Positions 22,936-34,939 of a stretch of DNA of 64,000 nt are shown here, piece by piece. Numbering within the stretch: position 1 is the first letter of the stretch; the number at the start of each line of letters is the position of its first letter. The position numbers were made by a program, and so were the translations under genes. Origin of the DNA: Symbiodinium microadriaticum (Eukaryota > Sar > Dinophyceae > Suessiales > Symbiodiniaceae); the NCBI GenBank assembly GCA_001939145.1, contig LSRX01000680.1:302927-366926 (forward strand), in the 5' to 3' direction. The notes beneath the pieces are model-generated. The model had not been told where the DNA came from and ran no database searches. It saw nothing but the letters and a program-made list of their open reading frames with translations.

Positions 22936-23427
22936 GCGGAACCAGAGCCAAGTTTGGCCAAAAGGGACCCCTCCAATTCTCCTCACGCTCGCCGACGAAG
23001 GCGCTCCGCACAACGAAGCGCCCCTGCAAATATGTATAATCCGTAGGGTGCGTTGTGGGGCATGAGAATTACTGTAGAAGGAAAGGAAAGCTCATTTCTC
23101 CACAAATGAAAAGCAAGAGGGTCTTGCAGCTTTCAGCTTGCCCGCACCTTCACTTGCCCCGTCTGTCCGGGGAATCTTGGCCATCCAAGTCTAGAAAAAT
23201 CCTCAGAAATGGAACTTACTCGTCGGGGCATGCACTCTGCTTGGAGTACTCCCACATACAGCTGGCTGGAGATGTGGAAAGCTCTGTGTACAAACTGTTT
23301 TTGGGGAGCACTTTGGTTCCCACATGCATCATGTGTAATCTGCCCAAAGAGAGGCCTATGCATGCTGCAAAGGCAGGGGTTCCTTCCTGCTTGCAAGGCT
23401 TGCGATGCGTTCTCTGACCCCCCGCAG

Positions 23428-23502
23428 TTTAACTATCTATCTAGGTATCTATCTGTCTCTATCTCTGTTCATTTTAGTAAGTAAGTAAGTAAGTAAGTAT
23501 AT
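23428..23502. repeat. (TATC)n and (GTAA)n microsatellites
   Basis: An interrupted TATC array is followed by six perfect GTAA units around 23477-23500. Confidence 0.9.
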
Positions 23503-25319
23503 ACATATGCAGCATGCACCATTATGTGCATGAATGCGGGGTTTTGGTGAGCCGGGAAAAAAGGCTCCTGCCTATGGCAGCTCCGCTTCCCGAAAAAAAA
23601 GTCTGCCAGGCTGGTCGCGACCAGGGACAAAGCGACAGACCTCCAAACTGAAGCATTCTTCTTTGGATCATAACCATCCGCTTCTCACCAGCTCGTTGGC
23701 ACCGCAACCAAAGCCAACAAAAGCGCCACAAGGGCAGTCACAGCCACGGAAACGAAGTGCGTGGCCTGCTTTGGACAGTGTCGGCTAATGACGATGCTGT
23801 TGACTGCTCGCTTGAACCCCTCATTACAACTTCGCCTGGGCTGCCAAAGCTTCCGCCTCTCGTATCAGCTCCGACACCTGGGCTCACAACTGGCATCGGA
23901 AGGCGGTCACCTCGACTTAAAACTGCGCTACAGCACTCCCCTTACGAATAGGGCCAGCACACTCTCTCCTGTTACAGGGTCTTTCTCAGGAAGCTCAGCG
24001 CGAGGATCCTTCGAAAGGGACTGCAGAACTTTATCAGCACACCTTCTTCGGGGCAACTCAAAACCCTGCCTTTTTGAGAAGAGCCTGGGCAGCCCGCCAC
24101 CTTTAAGCACGTCTCTCAGAGCTGTGGTGAAGTGCAGTCTACACTGGCCAAGCCTTGCCGTCGAGGCTGCGCTCGCCTCGCTGACGGATGACCCCGATTT
24201 CCAAAGACGCACAAGAATTGCAACATGCACTTGCTCTTCCCAGGGTGCTTTCACTGATTCACACAACTTCTCTGAAAAATTGAAACTTCCAAGCATTTGT
24301 TCATCAGTGTTGCAAGTTCATGGAACTGCGCTGCAAACACACATAAGGCTAAAACATCAATCTTCCCCCAACAAACATTGACATCAAGATGCTACAAGTT
24401 AGTACGTTCGAAAACGGCCGGCAGGTGACGGACGACGGGCCGTCGCTTGAATCAACTAAACTGAAGGTGACAGACTGGCAGGACACACTGCCCAAGCTTT
24501 CATGCCACTTAACCGATCCACCTGCGGGTTCTTCCTGCAGCACGACTCAGGTGAGTCCTGCGACCGATTCAGCCGTTCGATTCTAGTTGAAGCCACCATC
24601 GAGTGTCCTGCGGCTTTGTGGAAAACCATCTCGCTGCATCTCTGTAGCCGCACCAGAAGACACCTGTAACACATCGGCTGGCCACACGGCACGTCGTGGA
24701 GTGACAACCACGAGCCGGACCTCGCAGTACTCGCGGTTCCGGAGGCAGCACTGCCCACCAGTAAGGCACACGATCAATCCTCCAGGGACGCTTTGACAGG
24801 TTGAAACTCAGGGAGAGGAACACTACAAGAACACTATGGTGCAAATATGTGCAAATAGCGCACAAAGCTGAGCCACTTCACATCGGCCAGAGGATGCGCA
24901 CAGGCCGACACGCGCACGACGTGATCTCCTGGGCACTGAATGGCACACAGAGCTGATATCTCCACACTCCAACTGATCCCAGGCTCCTGGTGCTCCGCGC
25001 CATGGAACAAGGAGCCGGTCTGGCCAGACAAGGCCGTCGTAGTAGTAACGGCCTGTGCTTCTGCACTCAAATCTAGGAATCTAGGCGCTGTGTCTCTGGA
25101 GTTGCTCCGCATCGCAGGCTGTGTTGAAATCCGAAGATCTCCGACTTCTCCCGGCCGAGCTGCCGAAGATGCGCCTTGGAAATAGGCCCGCAAACGGCGG
25201 CACATGACCTAAGGAGTCGATGTTCACTGGCCCGCCATCTTTTTACTCCCTCTCCCTCACTCGCTTTTGTCGGGCATGCACTGCTTGGCGCAGACGAGCA
25301 GCAGGACGCGCAGAGGGTC

Positions 25320-25887
25320 TGAATAACAGTTTCATTGTCTGGGAACTTGTCAATAACCTGCAGAATCGAAAAATGCGTTTCGGCTCGCATGGCATCCCGA
25401 AGATCTCGGGACTCTTGGAATGGAGACCATGCCTCCCCCTGCACAAAGGGCGGGTGCTGCATCACCCTTGTCAGCAGAACCTCAGCTTCCGGAAACGTGA
25501 GACCACGAGCTCTGCCCTGTTCGCGGACCTTCGTACATTCCTTGCCTTTCAAGCGGCCCGCATGCGGCCGATGAGGCGAAGATAGGCACCCTGGCAGCAA
25601 GGCAAGCATCAGTCTCGAATTCCCCTTTCACCCTTAGACTCCTTAGACGCCTTAGACCTCTTCCCAGTGCTCCTGTCTTCCCTTCAGCGAACCTCAAACT
25701 GGAACTTGCGCAGTGCGCGCTCGACAGCTGGGAACATCTCCTCGGCTGGGTTGGCAGCAACGGCACTGTCTGTGCCTCTGTGGACCTCTCGCAGCACCCC
25801 GTGATTTCTCCATCTGCGGACGTCGGAAGACTCGATGCCGAGACCCACTCAAGCTAAGACTATGAGCGGGCCTTCAGCACGCGTCCC

Positions 25888-25924
<37 letters not shown>

Positions 25925-26240
25925 AGAGAAATTTGGCGGGGAGGGAAGGAGGGAGGGAGGTGCTGACAAGCCTCTACAGGATTGCGCTTGCAAAGCGGCT
26001 GCCTGAGCTGGGCTGCATGCATGGCCACAAGCAAATTTCCCCCGGGTTTGTCGCTCTGCTTTTCTCGAGAGGTTTCTCGAAACGCTTCTCGAGCCGAGCT
26101 GCTGCTCGACGATGAAGTCGAACACATCACGGACATTGTTCCCACAGGCCAGTACACACCTGGAAGATAGAAGGTCCAAGATCAGAACAGTCCCCAACTC
26201 GCCAAAGCGGCCGCAGGCTTTTCCCGAGGTAGCCACGCGA
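25320..26240 (-). CDS. Possible exons of an unidentified gene
   Basis: Minus-strand pieces with protein-like content: about 26130-26200 (GNNVRDVFDFIVEQQLGS), about 25683-25830 (NPAEEMFPAVERALRKFQFE followed by a stop) and about 25330-25520 (ILQVIDKFPDNETVIQTLC). The last resembles the spacing of armadillo-type helical repeats common in dinoflagellate proteins, but this is only an impression. The pieces are interrupted by a GA microsatellite at 25891-25921, which would be intronic. The stop near 25683 means the lowest piece may belong to a different gene. Confidence 0.25.
25891..25921. repeat. (GA)n microsatellite
   Basis: Perfect AG/GA array of about 15 units. Confidence 0.95.
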
Positions 26241-28776
26241 TCAGTGAACCACCAGAAGAGCCGCTGAAAGCTACCTCACAGGTTTCAGGTACCGTTTTGG
26301 CTCCGTGCTACGGCATCTTCTTCCGCGATTCTCGTGCCTCTTCCGGCATGGAGTGGGGCTCATCCGGTTTTCGGAGGAGGCCCAGATTGTCGCTCAGCCA
26401 GAAGCCCACGCCAAAATGGTAGACCTAGCTCTGGAGCAGCCAGTTCAGACAGTAAGACTAAGCTCTACTAAGCTCACGATGCACCAAGGTGACGAAGAGC
26501 CAGCCGCAGGAGTCGAACGAGAACGTCACTCGCCTCACTCACGGCTCCGAGCTTCTCACATGTGCCACTTCTCGCGGTGGGACAGCCCTTTAAGCCTTTT
26601 GGTTTGCAGCCATGCCGGCCGTGGCGACTCGTCACTGCTTTGCCGGCTCAGGCGGGAGGCTGCCAGCGGCTCCGAGTGCCACTCCTTGGGCCAAAATGAG
26701 ATGCCAAGAAGCCTGCATACGCTACGGCAACGGACCTACGGATTAACTTCTGAGATACCAAGGAGCGGTGTAAAGAATCAGCCCATTCCCAATTACAAAC
26801 AGATGCAGGGCCGCCAGCTTTGCCGGGAAGTGCCCCCAAATGGCTGCGGCCAGCGAGTGGCCAGCACAAAGGATGTACCTTAGGAGCCCAGCGTGACAAC
26901 CGGGAAGACGGAAGCATCGGAAGATTTCGATCTGGGGCGTGTCAAGCGGCTGTGCAATCTGAAGCCTGAAGACCCAGGTGGCCCGCGAGACCTTTGCTGC
27001 AAGCCGCCGCCAAGCCGCAGATCGAGTTGGCGCACGTCAAGCTTCGAGGACGGAAACTTTTGCCGAGCAAAAAGCCGACTTCTTGTGGCCAGGGTTCCCT
27101 GGAGTCAGAACGCGAAGGGGAGCTGGATGTACAACCTGCAAACGGTAGGACAGCGGCCCTCCTAGTGCCTCGAAGAGCCCCATGCGATCTCCAGCGAACA
27201 GGCTAGTGCAGCTCCGAAGCTGAAGCTGGAATATAAGCCGTATACGACCTTCCAGCTTTCAGTCAAGAAACCGGCAAACTCAGAGGAAGGGCCACGTCTC
27301 GACTGACCGGAGCACAGGTGTCAGACGAAATGCAGCTTCGTGGCCGTCTGGCAGCCCGAGCTTACCAGTGCCGGGACGAAGGCTTCAGCCCCGCAGCCAC
27401 AGTGGCAGGCGATGAACCAGCCCCACCTGTGTATTCAGAGCTACTGAAGTTGTATGCCGATCAGCCACAAGCCTGAAATTGACGCTACGGATGCAGCAGA
27501 GAGCAGCTTTAGCAACATCCACAAGGACGGAGAACTGGGGCAGGTTGCAACAAGGGCATAAAGAAGTCGCCGAAGGCTTTGCAAGCAAAATCTCCGTCGC
27601 TTAACCCAATGCGGTCAAGCTGCAAATTCAGAACCTTGATGGAACTTGAGCCCGTCTACTGTTAGTTTTGCGCTTGTCTTGCTCTGATCGCTCAGACGGA
27701 GTATCGGCTATACTGCATTCACAACGTGTCGCGTGATTGGACGTAGGCTTCACCGTCAGCTGAGGCACGCGGAGGTAAACATGCAGAAACGAGACGCCCT
27801 GGAACTTCTTCTGAAGCACCTCACGAGTCGCAACGCAGCGAGGCGCAGCGTGAGGAGAGCAAGGAGCCGAAGAGTGCCCTTCGATGAGCCGAGGCACCAT
27901 GAAGCCGGTTTCCACCAGTTGGAGCTGGCGGCCTCGGGTTACTGGGCGTCAAGAGACGATAAAACGGATCTCCAAGAATCGAATGATTAGGGCTTAGGGC
28001 CCGGCAGTGGTATTGCAGCCACATCAGCCAGCCCAGTCGATGGCTCCTGGCCTCATGACAGAAAGAAACTCCGCGTACGTGAAACCTGGCCAGGCTAGGC
28101 CAGTGGCTGTGGTGTCTGGAACGTTGCCCCAGATCTGGAAGCCCTGCGCGTGACCCTCGAGGACGAGCATAACGAAGCCTGTGCGGTGCACGCAGGCTGA
28201 GCAAACAGCCGGCGACTGTGCTGCCACGTCTGCTGGTCTCACAACTTTGCTGCCGTACTTCTGTCACTAGTGAGCCAGCACATTCATTAACCTCAGGCTT
28301 AAATCTGCAGAGCAGCAGTAAAGGTTGTAGCAGCACTGTGTAGCGTTGTGCACTGCCATGCACTCGAAGATGAACGTCTGCACCTTTAGTGGCAACATGA
28401 TGCGCAAGCTCGTGTTCTTTCGCAAACCTGCACGCCTTCAGCATGAAACCTCTGCATCTCCGAGGGTCCGACTGGCAGACTGCGCCTGCATTGCCCAAGC
28501 GATCGCCGCATGTGGCTTACTACCTGAACGGCCCTGAACCGCCTGGAACCTCCCAGATCTTCTGTGCTGCTCAGGCACTGCGCCATCCGCCCAAGCCCGA
28601 CAAAGGTGAGGGAAACCTTTCGGTCGGGGCAAAACCATCAGTTCCCAACTGCAGTCTTTCGTCTTCAGAAGTGTGGTAGACATGAGAATACATGACAGGT
28701 AGCATAAGCGAGGCTGAGCAGCAGCGCCAGCGAGCCACTCACCTCTCGCCGAGCTGTGCGCAACACGTCAGTTTTG
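26241..28776. other. Stretch without an identified gene
   Basis: Short open frames on both strands. On the plus strand, 26990-27206 and 27330-27570 look weakly protein-like (for instance VYSELLKLYADQPQA near 27435 and EIDATDAAESSFSNIHKDGE near 27480), but there is no recognisable family and they would be the only plus-strand coding in the window. No repeat or RNA gene is seen. Confidence 0.4.
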
Positions 28777-29410
28777 TCAGGCAGTCCGGGCTCTGGGTCT
28801 CGACTCTGACTGGACTTGGGACCTCTGCAAAAGGGCCGCCCGCACGTGGCTCCAGTACTCCGGTCTCCACCTGAAGATTGAAAGAGCGGTTGTGATGGAG
28901 CTGCTGTCGCTCATGCTCCCTCTGCAGTCCCTCTCGACCGTAGTTGAACAGCCACCACACAGGAATTGCAGCCTGTATTTGCCATCGAGCGCTGCCAAAC
29001 TGCGCCAAGCCGGGAACCTTCCATTGCTGTAAATTCTGCAGTGTCGGGTTTCCGCATGCACCCGATTAACGAAACATCTTTGGAACCAATCCTTGGGCCA
29101 GGGCACCATGTAGCAGGTGTAGAACGCAGCACCCAGCAGAGTACATACTATCGGCACAGGCCGAAGCTTTCGCCAAGGTGGAGCCGAATTGAGGACATCC
29201 ACCTCCACAGGCCCGAGTGTAAGCTTTCCTGCATCCTTCTGTCAAACTCTGGAAACAAAAAAAGGTCTCACGGAACTGCTCAAAAAAGCAGCTGCAAGCG
29301 CATTCTTCAACGCTGGGAAAGCTGCCTGGGTGAGTTTTCCTCGGCGGAGGTTCGCGAAGTCCGGCTCCGCGCTGCCTTTCGGCGCCATGGCCATCGCGGG
29401 GCCATTGCCG
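28777..29410 (-). CDS. Possible small membrane protein gene, unidentified
   Basis: Minus-strand pieces may form a short gene. About 29340-29400 begins with ATG and reads MAMAPKGSAEPDFANLRRG. About 29080-29190 reads KLRPVPIVCTLLGAAFYTCY, a hydrophobic segment that could span a membrane, followed by PWPKDWFQR. About 28820-28970 reads IPVWWLFNYGREGLQREHER, again hydrophobic and then charged. The order is plausible for a protein of 100-150 residues with one or two membrane segments. I cannot name a family, and the splice junctions are not determined. Confidence 0.3.
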
Positions 29411-29525
29411 GCTCCGGACTGCAAGAGGCTCTCCTACAGCTCTCCTACAGCTTTCGTTGAATTTTATAGCTGGTGTAATTGGGCTCTTGACATTCAAATT
29501 GTAGGAGGCGCTTGCGGGACGAGAG

Positions 29526-29542
29526 AGAGATAGAGGATTCAT

Positions 29543-29574
<32 letters not shown>

Positions 29575-29620
29575 GGAGAGAGGGAGAGAGGGAGAGAGGG
29601 AGAGGGAGAGAGGGAGAGAG
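29526..29620. repeat. GA/GGGAGA purine tract
   Basis: Interrupted GA array passing into repeated GGGAGAGA units. The strand is almost entirely purine over about 90 bp, so it could form triplex or unusual structures. Confidence 0.9.
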
Positions 29621-29639
29621 CCCACCCCTACACGCGGAG

Positions 29640-30650
29640 GATTCTATCCAGATGTGCCTTCTCGGTGCGAGCTGCTCGCGCGCTTAGAGCTGAGCTTGCT
29701 CTCGCATGTCTCTGTCGAGCTCTGTCGTAGGGATGCATGGGAACACGAACTTGCCGGGGCCTGTGCCGGCTTCGCAGTCGAACAACGTAATTTCGGAAGT
29801 GGTCTAATCAGTCTAAGCTGAATGTAACATCTGTTGGCTTCATGCAGCTTCAAGCCATGATGCTGGCCAACAGCGCACCTCTCTCCTTACCGCAGCTTCG
29901 GTCCCTCGCAAGGCCGGGCCTGAAAGTGCCCCACGTACCGCTGGGCCACCCGCCGGGTCTGGAGATCCCACAGCCGGACACTGCGCAGGCATCCGCACAA
30001 AAGATCACTGCTCGGGATCTAGGACACGGCAAGCACTGCAAACTCTTTGCAAATCGCCTCGGGCCCTGCTGCAGAGCAGAGACCTGTCGACGCAACGTGG
30101 CAACAAGAGTTGTCAAAAAGGTTGAAGGTGCAATCCTAAGACCATCGGAAGCGTGCAGGTTGAGTACTTCGAATACAGTGGGCATGCAGCCGACTTGATC
30201 GAGGACTGTGGCACCTTCGCTCTTGGTTGCTTCCGGCAGACTCTACAAGAACCCGGCTTGCCTGATGCGCTTCCCGTCACACTTTGCAGACTTTGACCAC
30301 GAGATGCTACTGTGAAATACTGTGGAATCCCCACCAGAGCATCAGTGGCACCGCGTGAAGGACTGCTTCTATGGAAGATTGGGGTTCAGGACCTGGGGTC
30401 GATGCTGTCTTGAAGACAAGTCGAAATGATTTGATAGACTGATCTGGCCATCGCGAGGAGTTTGGAGCTACTGTAAGTGTCTGGGTGCTGTAGAAAAGGC
30501 GAGAGACGAATATCCGAGACGTCGGCATGCTGCGCCACGTTCACGAGGAACTCATCCCGGAGCCGTGAGGCGCTGATCTTGGCGCAGAGGGTTTAGGCCA
30601 GGCAGCGCGCAGCCATATTTTAGAGGCCCCAGCTCCCTGCTCTCCGGCTG
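29640..30650. other. Intergenic stretch
   Basis: About 1 kb downstream of the WD40 gene. Short open frames only; no motif, repeat or RNA gene recognised. Confidence 0.4.
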
Positions 30651-30653
30651 CTC

Positions 30654-31400
30654 TCACTCACCCAGGTCCCTTGCGGAAGTGACGGCGTCGCTCTCGGGCA
30701 GTGGTGCCAACTCCTTCCCCCCCGAGGCGACGTCGAAGACCTGCATCCCGCCAGTCGGCCCGCATGGTACAGGTGTCCCTGCTTCGATGTTGCGTCGCGC
30801 CTTGATGCCTTTGTCAGAGTCCACGACAAGCACTCGCGATCCATCCCTGGTGGTAGCCTCATCTTGGCTTCCGACAGCTTGGAAGACTGCCAGACTCTTC
30901 TGGGGCCGCAGCCAGATCCTGCACCCTGCACTGCAGCTCCCAGCGGTGCTGCCTCTTGGCGACCAGAATCTCAGAACTTTGGCCCTGGCCCCAACACACA
31001 TTTTTCTCTACCCCTATGTGCTGAGAACACCGCAAGTCGCCATCACTCTTCCAGAGCAAGAGACACCTTGCAGCTGTCATGCCGAGATGCGAGGCAAGCA
31101 CTCTGCGCTGAAGGGGAACCTGTCAAATCCTGCTGACAGGAAGTGCTCGCCATCGGGGAGCCAGGCCACCTCAACTCGTTAGCACTGCGTCCAACGATTC
31201 GATTTCCCGCCACATGCGACTCGTGTGCCCTTCTAGATTTCGGGCTTCCCCACAGCAGACACAGAGTCTGTATGTCTCGCGAAGATCTCCGGCTCCACGG
31301 CGCCTTGCTGCAAAGGGTTGCTCGTACCCAGCCATCGTGAACGGTGCGGCCTGGAAGAGTCCAGAGCCTCACCGTACCTGCCGGAGACTGCGCGACTCGA
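30654..31400 (-). CDS. WD40-repeat protein (partial, C-terminal exons)
   Basis: Several minus-strand pieces carry WD40 blade signatures: about 31310-31250 (FARHTDSVSAV), about 31190-31110 (EVAWLPDGEHFLSAGFDR), about 31345-31372 (MRLWTLPGR) and 30654-30880 (DGSRVLVVDSDKGIK, then MQVFDVASGGKELAPLPES, then a stop). The combination of a GHxDxV-like start, a PDG turn with LSAG and a RLW-type end is typical of beta-propeller blades, which act as protein-binding platforms. Blades are in different frames, so short introns separate them, as in the neighbouring genes. The N-terminal part would lie toward 31446-31458, where the assembly has a 13-N gap, so the gene is probably incomplete here. Exact exon limits are not resolved. 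Confidence 0.5.
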
Positions 31401-31445
31401 AGATCAGTCCCTTATATAACTGTTTGCCCCCTCCCCCCCTCCCCC

Positions 31446-31458
31446 NNNNNNNNNNNNN
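31446..31458. other. Assembly gap (13 N) beside a C tract
   Basis: Thirteen Ns follow a run of C residues from about 31430. The real distance across the gap is unknown. Confidence 0.95.
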
Positions 31459-32763
31459 CGTCGCTGGATGCAGAAAGGAGCCGCCGACCGTCGGGGCTCC
31501 AGGCCAGGGCAGCACAAGGCCTTGTGCAAGCTCACAGAAAGCCCAGCACAACTACCGTGCGCGATGGCACACTCGTCAGACCACGCTTTTCAGCTAGAGG
31601 TCGCTCAGCTGTCGGCTGACCCCAGCCTCCCAATTCCCCCTCCCGAAGAGCTTGCATCTGCTCCCACTTCTGGCTAAACCTGAGGAGCCGGCGCGCTGTG
31701 GCCGATCAACACCTCCGTCACCTGAGCTGAACATAGCTGGACCACTTGATAGGAGGCATGCAACTGAACACGAAATGCTATGCCAGAGTCTGCTGGCCTA
31801 GACGTGCTCGAAAATATGGTACCCTTTGCAGCTCGTTCCAGTGAATCACCCATTTCCAGCCGCTTTGACTTTGAGGGACGCGCTTCAAGTCAACGGTGGT
31901 GGCAGCGCTAGAGGCAGCAGCTGCAAGTGCTCAGTCAGTGTCCTACGTTGTTCAAGCCAGCTCGACGTCATGAGCTGGACGATTTCGGATTGAAAGGCTT
32001 GACTGACCACTCTGAGAGCAGGCTGTATTCACTCTGCCCTTTGAAAGCCGTTGTGAAGAGCGAGCTTCAAACGGCCCAAAACCATCGCAGACTCCTCGAC
32101 TCACTCCAGCTGTTTATTTCCATGAGAAGCTGCGCAGCTCTGCGACTGGTTAGTTAGAGTCGGTCTGCACAAAAGCATGCCCGATGTTCCTGGACATGAG
32201 AAACCTGTCAAGATAGCACAGGCTGGAACCTGAGAATCTGCTTACCCTTCATGCTTAGCAGGCTAAGAATGCGGTATGCAACTGCATGTGTCTGGAAGAA
32301 GTGCCTGCAGATTCTCAGTCTCTGGTCCCTTCAGTCAGGGCCGAGAGGTGCGGGGTCGTTGGCCCCTCCGAATCGATTCTCTCCTGACGCACGAAAGAGC
32401 ACTCAAGTACGGAGTAGCAGGGCCCCATCGAATGCCCCACACTTTGCCTTCTCCTCCGGTTCCAAGGGGCAGTGATCCACTGGAGCCAAGCCCGCTGCTG
32501 CGCGAGGGGCCTCTCGCAAACCCAAAGAAGACACGAAACACGAGACGTCTGAGAGCATGAGAGCCTAAGAGCTCAAGGAGCGAGGAGATGCCTTGGCCCC
32601 TGGAAGCCCCGGGCTGGGCCCGGCGTCCACCGGGTAGAGTGCGCGGTCGGCTGGGGGGCCCGTTTTCAAGCGCCGCAGACGAGGTTGGCCGGGACAGCTT
32701 CCTGAGGGCTTTGAAACCCGACCTAAATAGAACTGTTCCGAGGTTCGATCTAAGCCTAACTGC
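31459..32763. other. Stretch without an identified gene
   Basis: Between the WD40 gene and the ETHE1-like gene. Open frames are short and show no known motif. The part near 32764 should include the ETHE1-like 3' untranslated region. Confidence 0.4.
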
Positions 32764-34674
32764 TCAAGCTGCATGGAGAGCCACGTCCATCATCTTCGGG
32801 TACGGCAGATTGAGGTCCTTCATGGTCTTGATAAACTCTTCCTGCACAGCTGGTGCCAACGTCGGTCTCCAGCTCATCTCAGCGTGTCTTGACTTGACAC
32901 TGACAACAGGTGCTGTCACGCCTTGTTCTGCGTCAGCCGAGGATTGAACTTCTTCTCTTCTGCCACGGTTGATACGTTTCCTGTCGACTTCAACGCCGCT
33001 CAGCTTGCTTTTTCTGAAACTTACATCCCGTCGTATCCATGACGAAAGTGGAACTTTTATCGAAGTGGCACCGCTGACGATGCCGAGGTGCTCCCTTTGT
33101 AGTCGTGACCTGCAGGCAGCTGGACCCACTTTCAAGTTGAGGACGGCACAGCTCAAGTTGCTAGATCGATTCCGGAGACACTTGCATGCTTCCAACCTCA
33201 TCAACTTATGGCGGGATACATGCTCGAAGCAAAGCAACTTTTTTCAGCAACCTATACTTATACCGTAGTTGAGAGAAAATGCACCTGGATAGATCTTCGT
33301 GTCCTCGGGCAGGGTGAAGATCTTCTGGTGAACCATGTCGTAGAGTCGCGCAGCATCGCCCTTGCCAGGCGGGGCTCACAGGGGACCCGGGACCAGCTCC
33401 TCCCGCCGCCTGCTGGAAGTCGGTTCTGCCGCAGCCCCGAATCAGCAAGGTATCACCTCACGCCGGTGCACGCAAGACTTGACCAGAAGTTAAAGCCGAG
33501 CAGTTGCAGCTTCTGGGGCCATCGCCGGTGAAGACTGCCTTGGGCGCATCTGGGCCGAGCAGCACAAAACACATGCCTTAGCTGAGAAAGCACATGGCCG
33601 ATTGTTAAGGTTGGTGGAATTCCCCCGGCCCCTTCGGAATCTGAGTGCCTAGGTGCAACCGTCTGTGTGTCCCGGTGTGGCCAGGGCCTCGAGGGCCTGC
33701 GATCGCAAGACGAAAGCCTTTCTGAGCCTTTCTGCTGCCCTTCATCTCCCTCCTCCCTGCTGACACTGCTCGACAAGCGGCATACTCGCCAAACTCGATC
33801 TTGTCGCCATCCTCCGAGCGGCAAGACAGGTGACAATGCAACACAACATCGGTTCATGTCGCAGGGAGGCGGTGAGACGTGGCTCCTTCAGCTTGATATC
33901 CGCGGCAGCGCCAGAGGCTTCCGAGATCATGGTCTTCACCTGTTTCAAGGGAAAGAAGCATCGCACCCCTCGAAACCGCCCCTGGCAAAGCCTCTGGATG
34001 GAGCTTCTTGATGGCACCACCGGAGGTGATGTGATCTGCGAGCAGACTCCAAAGGACACGCACGACACTGCCAGGGCCGCAGGGCCCGCAGGCCCGGCCT
34101 CCATGGCAATGGGTGTTCACAACGTACTTCACCTCACAAGAGAGCGCAGGAGCGGGATGGAGGCAAGGGCAGCCCGAGAGTGCTCCACTTCGCTCTCGGC
34201 CCCTCGCCTTGAAGCCCAGCTCCTCCGCCAGGCCTAGATCCCGGGTCTCCATGCCCAGAACCTGATTCGAAGGAGCGGAGCAGAGTGAATTGAGTTGAGC
34301 TTTCACCAGATCATGAAGATCTATCTCGGAACTTGCCAAGGATCTGGGTCGATCAACACCGCCTCCTGGCTGTGCGCACAGCCGACGAGGTAAGAGAACG
34401 TAGAGCTGCCCTGGCAAATCAGCGCCATGCACTCAGCCCAAGCCCCGAGCGCTTCAAGGGCCTTGTGGTCAAAAAGCTGCTCAATGACTGCTGACTTCGT
34501 GGGTGCAGTGGTGTGCTGCCCCTGGCCCGTGGAGCACGATCAAGTCGAGTGCGACTTCTCGTTGCTGGCCTCCTCGTTGGGTGCGGGCAGCTGGTCGAGC
34601 ACCCAGTCCTTGATGGGCCCGCACCTCTGAATTTCATCGGATGGTGTCAGATGCAGAATTGATGCATCAGCCAT
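32764..34674 (-). CDS. ETHE1: Persulfide dioxygenase, ETHE1-like
   Basis: Metallo-beta-lactamase-fold, non-heme iron enzyme that oxidises glutathione persulfide to sulfite in the mitochondrial matrix. Exons: one ending at 34462, then 34345-34410, 34208-34261, 34099-34132, 33992-34035, 33886-33939, 33782-33811, 33657-33696, 33526-33576, 33410-33456, 33285-33360, about 33070-33109, and about 32764-32890. Joined motifs: SSTFSYLVGC, EAVLIDPVLGMETRD, VNTHCHGDHITSGG (metal-binding HxHxDH), TMISEASGAAADI, DGDKIEFGEYALEALATPGH (metal His), FTGD (metal Asp), LLIRGCGRTDFQQ (glutathione-site Arg), IFTLPEDTKIYP, GHDYKG and FIKTMKDLNLPYPKMMDVAL. All three expected iron ligands are present. The usual Ala in HCHADH is Gly. 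The first exon is uncertain: an ATG at 34674 opens 44 codons to a stop at 34540, and needs splicing to reach VIEQLFDHK. It follows SQOR on the same strand. Confidence 0.85.
34540..34674 (-). CDS. Possible first exon of the ETHE1-like gene
   Basis: ATG at 34674 opens a 44-codon frame with protein-like content (ILHLTPSDEIQRCGPIKDWV). It ends at a TGA at 34540, only 40 bp before the first certain ETHE1 exon frame. A roughly 50-bp intron, like the others in this gene, would remove the stop. It lacks an obvious mitochondrial targeting pattern, so it could instead be a separate small ORF. Confidence 0.35.
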   Translation of the reverse strand: MADASILHLTPSDEIQRCGPIKDWVLDQLPAPNEEASNEKSHST

Positions 34675-34939
34675 CTCCCGAGCTACGGAGATCCTGGGCA
34701 ACCTACGGCCTGCGGCCTACGAGGGAATTGCAGATCTAAGAAGGCAAGATGCTCGGAGCACTTCGTCCAGAACTTGAGGTCTAAGTCCTCCGCCAAAAGA
34801 GAGGCGGATGCCCTGCGTCACACACCGAGCAGAGAGATGGGACGTTTCGAGGGGTGTGTCTCGTCTCATCGACCTCATTGTTAACCGAGCTCAAGAATTC
34901 AGAAGCCACCAAACACCAAACGCTGAAGTCCACGATCTT

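Larger units (their letters stand above)
22570..25300. other. Stretch without an identified gene
   Basis: Holds a GGACCA-type minisatellite (about 22860-22935) and TATC and GTAA microsatellites (about 23430-23500). A minus-strand open piece at 23928-24296 has a protein-like look (GFELPRRRCADKVLQSL) but no family. Nothing else is recognised. Confidence 0.4.

Noticed and set aside
26290..26312. TTTTGGCTC phrase resembling part of the dinoflagellate spliced leader
   Set aside because: Only nine bases match; the rest of the 22-nt leader differs and no gene start follows. Probably chance. A similar chance match on the other strand lies near 26405.
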